Source: an uncultured Pelagibacteraceae bacterium (GTDB lineage: Bacteria; Pseudomonadota; Alphaproteobacteria; Pelagibacterales; Pelagibacteraceae). Taken from it: a stretch of DNA of 64,000 nucleotides. Made by a program: the position numbers and the translations under genes. Position 1 is the first letter of the stretch. Each line of letters begins with the position of its first letter. The notes below the pieces were generated by a model. It worked only from the letters and a program-made list of their open reading frames with translations. It was not told where the DNA came from and searched no databases. Below are positions 62,436-64,000 of the stretch, one piece after another. Location: NCBI GenBank assembly GCA_902622545.1, contig CACNQD010000003.1, positions 186,001 through 250,000 of the forward strand, given 5' to 3'.

Positions 62436-64000
62436 TTACAATTTACTGTCGTGATAAAACGGAACATATTTACTACCCAAATCTTTTGCAGTTAAGCTCC
62501 TGTATTTATCGTGATTGTGCAAAATCCAAATAGTAACTTTTTGACCTACTGTCTTAACAGGACAACCTGCTTTCTTGATGGCCTTTATTCCTTCTAGTGC
62601 TTTTGCTATCTCACGTTCACGTGTAACTTTGATACGTTTCTCAATCTTTAACCAATCAAACAACTCGACCGTTGTAACCAAGTCTCTATCGAATGGATGG
62701 ACTCCTTGCTTAAATGACTCTGTAACAAAATCATTTAGTGGACGATCGGCTAACTGACACATTTCGTCTCTGTATGAAGTGTGTGGAGCTATGCCTAATG
62801 GTTTAAAATTACTTAAATTACGATCTAATAATTCAGCTAAAACACCACCTTGCAGGTTATGATTAGCTCTTGCATTATGAAATCTATCCAGCAGGGCCTG
62901 GTTACGTTTGCCTGGACTAAAGTACACCCAATATCTTACTTCATTATAAGGTAGTGCAAAGGCGTCTCTGTGATTAGTGTTAATCCAATAATTGGTAACA
63001 GTATCTGTTTCAGAATATTCCTTATACAGTTGTCTTACACCTATTGAGCCTTCCGTAATTATAGTTTTTAAAGTGTTAATCAATTTTGATTTTTCACTCC
63101 AGCTACCACTAGATTTGGCTTCATCAATCAGTACAGTTTGTGCACCTATTAAATAACCTTTTCCTTTATCTAACGCCTCCTCCAGCTCAATCTTACGTGT
63201 ATTGTGCAGGCCTAACATATCTCTATGCAGATCAAACAAACTACCTTTTCCAAGTTGAAATTCATCTGATTGCATTATGATTGCGTGTCTGATTTTCTTG
63301 CCAGGATTTTGTAGAGGATATGCATACCAATTTAGGAAGTGATTACGTTCTTCTTCGTGTGGTATTATCGTCTTTAGCAAAGCCCAGAAATCGTCTGTGT
63401 CAGCTTTTGGGTCTGGTACTAGATCGTTTTTTTCGTAAACATTAATCATTAATTTTTTATTAACATTTACAAATCTATTTTGATCGGCAGGCTTATATGT
63501 AAAATCTACGCAGACCTTACTATCCTTATGCATCTTCCAATATTTTAATGGAGTATATTTACCGTTAAAATGTTTTGCATACTTCACATCAATACTTTCT
63601 CCGTCGTACATTTCTTTGTCCTCCAGGTCATAGTATTTTTTCTGCTTCATCATATATGCGATACGATTAACAAATGTATTAGTGTACGCAGGCAGTGCAT
63701 CACGTCCAGTGATTTTGAACAGCAGCTTTTTGAAGTCTTTAACTTCATCCTCGCTCCAATTAAACTCCTCGGCTAGACTTGGCAATCCTTGCAACTGTTC
63801 AGTACGTTCACGCTTATAAACATCTTCTACTCTTGCAAGACGTTCTTCCGTGTCATCTGATGCACCTGCAGTAACTGCTTTAATGATCTTTGTAGCATCT
63901 TCTTTTTCCACTTTATGATGCCATAACGTGGCAACCATTTTCTTGATGTACTCATTTCTTAAGCCTTCCTTTGCATACTTACGTAAGATAACGCAGGCAA
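62436..64000 (-). CDS. Phage/satellite primase-helicase (DUF5906-like), 5' end outside window
   Basis: The frame is open to the right edge, so the 5' part is missing; about 521 residues are visible. Counting from the internal Met at 63938: the primase C-terminal linker (ASDDTEERLARVEDVYKR, 26-43), the helicase entry HFLNWYAYPLQNPGKK (200-215), Walker A FQLGKGSLFD (K231), Walker B VLIDEAK (D272, E273) and sensor-like TNYWINTNH. This matches SF3/DUF5906 helicases fused to AEP-type primases in phages and satellites. The primase catalytic part would lie beyond 64000. It implies autonomous replication of the element. Confidence 0.85.
   Translation of the reverse strand, partial: ACVILRKYAKEGLRNEYIKKMVATLWHHKVEKEDATKIIKAVTAGASDDTEERLARVEDVYKRERTEQLQGLPSLAEEFNWSEDEVKDFKKLLFKITGRDALPAYTNTFVNRIAYMMKQKKYYDLEDKEMYDGESIDVKYAKHFNGKYTPLKYWKMHKDSKVCVDFTYKPADQNRFVNVNKKLMINVYEKNDLVPDPKADTDDFWALLKTIIPHEEERNHFLNWYAYPLQNPGKKIRHAIIMQSDEFQLGKGSLFDLHRDMLGLHNTRKIELEEALDKGKGYLIGAQTVLIDEAKSSGSWSEKSKLINTLKTIITEGSIGVRQLYKEYSETDTVTNYWINTNHRDAFALPYNEVRYWVYFSPGKRNQALLDRFHNARANHNLQGGVLAELLDRNLSNFKPLGIAPHTSYRDEMCQLADRPLNDFVTESFKQGVHPFDRDLVTTVELFDWLKIEKRIKVTREREIAKALEGIKAIKKAGCPVKTVGQKVTIWILHNHDKYRSLTAKDLGSKYVPFYHDSKL

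Larger units (their letters stand above)
61352..64000. mobile_element. Probable tRNA-Asn-associated integrative element or phage satellite (partial)
   Basis: From the 3' end of tRNA-Asn to the right edge the DNA is visibly richer in G and C than the rest of the window and carries no core genes. It holds about 0.8 kb of non-coding DNA with repeated motifs, an 84-residue orphan gene and a DUF5906-like primase-helicase. Integration downstream of a tRNA and a replication gene of this type are typical of prophages and virion-packaged satellites. No integrase, structural gene or right attachment site is visible, so the type and extent are inferred. Confidence 0.7.

Overview
The window is a very AT-rich, tightly packed alphaproteobacterial chromosome segment. 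Its gene content, short overlaps and small intergenic gaps fit a SAR11-type marine bacterium (Pelagibacter-like). This assignment rests on composition, gene order and protein character, not on a database match. Neighbouring genes mostly overlap by 1-20 bases, and several convergent pairs overlap at their stop codons. The last 2.65 kb looks different and is probably an integrated mobile element cut by the window edge.

Layout. 1-10.3 kb: an NhaA antiporter and a glutathione peroxidase-like protein on the plus strand, then a long minus-strand run (RarD, MltB, RlpA-like/SPOR, D-Ala-D-Ala carboxypeptidase, Tmk, HolB, MetG, TatD, MBL hydrolase). 10.4-23.2 kb: tRNA-Ser, SdhE, RecG, a DUF502 membrane protein, an M48 lipoprotein protease, tRNA-Lys, Tgt, cyclophilin, CoaD, GyrA, Ssb, UvrA and a PuuD-like membrane protein. 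23.2-34 kb: SecF-SecD-YajC, SerS, TatC-TatB-TatA, ScpB-ScpA, NagZ, a small membrane protein, ArgS and Dgt, all on the minus strand. 34-40 kb: ErpA-type Fe-S carrier and Xth, the znuA / znuCB-zur zinc uptake locus with two Zur-like operators between its divergent arms, then a small membrane protein, ArsC, an AqpS-like channel and a Nudix hydrolase.

40.5-55.5 kb is a phosphate-starvation island: Ppx and Ppk1, a SixA-like phosphatase, phoB-phoU-pstBACS, an unknown exported protein, PhoR, and then a glycosyltransferase, a PlcP-type phospholipase C and a diacylglycerol kinase. Together these cover phosphate sensing, high-affinity uptake, polyphosphate turnover, replacement of phospholipids by glycolipids, and diacylglycerol salvage. 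A clear Pho box precedes pstS, and an intrinsic terminator separates pstS from pstC. 55.5-61 kb: ManC-type mannose-1-phosphate guanylyltransferase, IlvD and ValS. 61.15-61.35 kb: tRNA-Cys and tRNA-Asn.

Immediately 3' of tRNA-Asn the composition becomes visibly more GC-rich. About 0.8 kb of non-coding DNA with clustered CGTACA/TGTACG motifs is followed by an unrecognised 84-residue protein and a partial DUF5906-like primase-helicase that runs off the right edge. This has the shape of a tRNA-targeted integrative element or phage satellite. No integrase and no second attachment site lie inside the window, so the identity and boundaries of the element remain inference.

Other points of note: a tRNA-guanine transglycosylase that has lost all four expected zinc ligands, an RlpA-like protein with an eroded catalytic region, and a possible structured RNA or tiny ORF near 40.4 kb.
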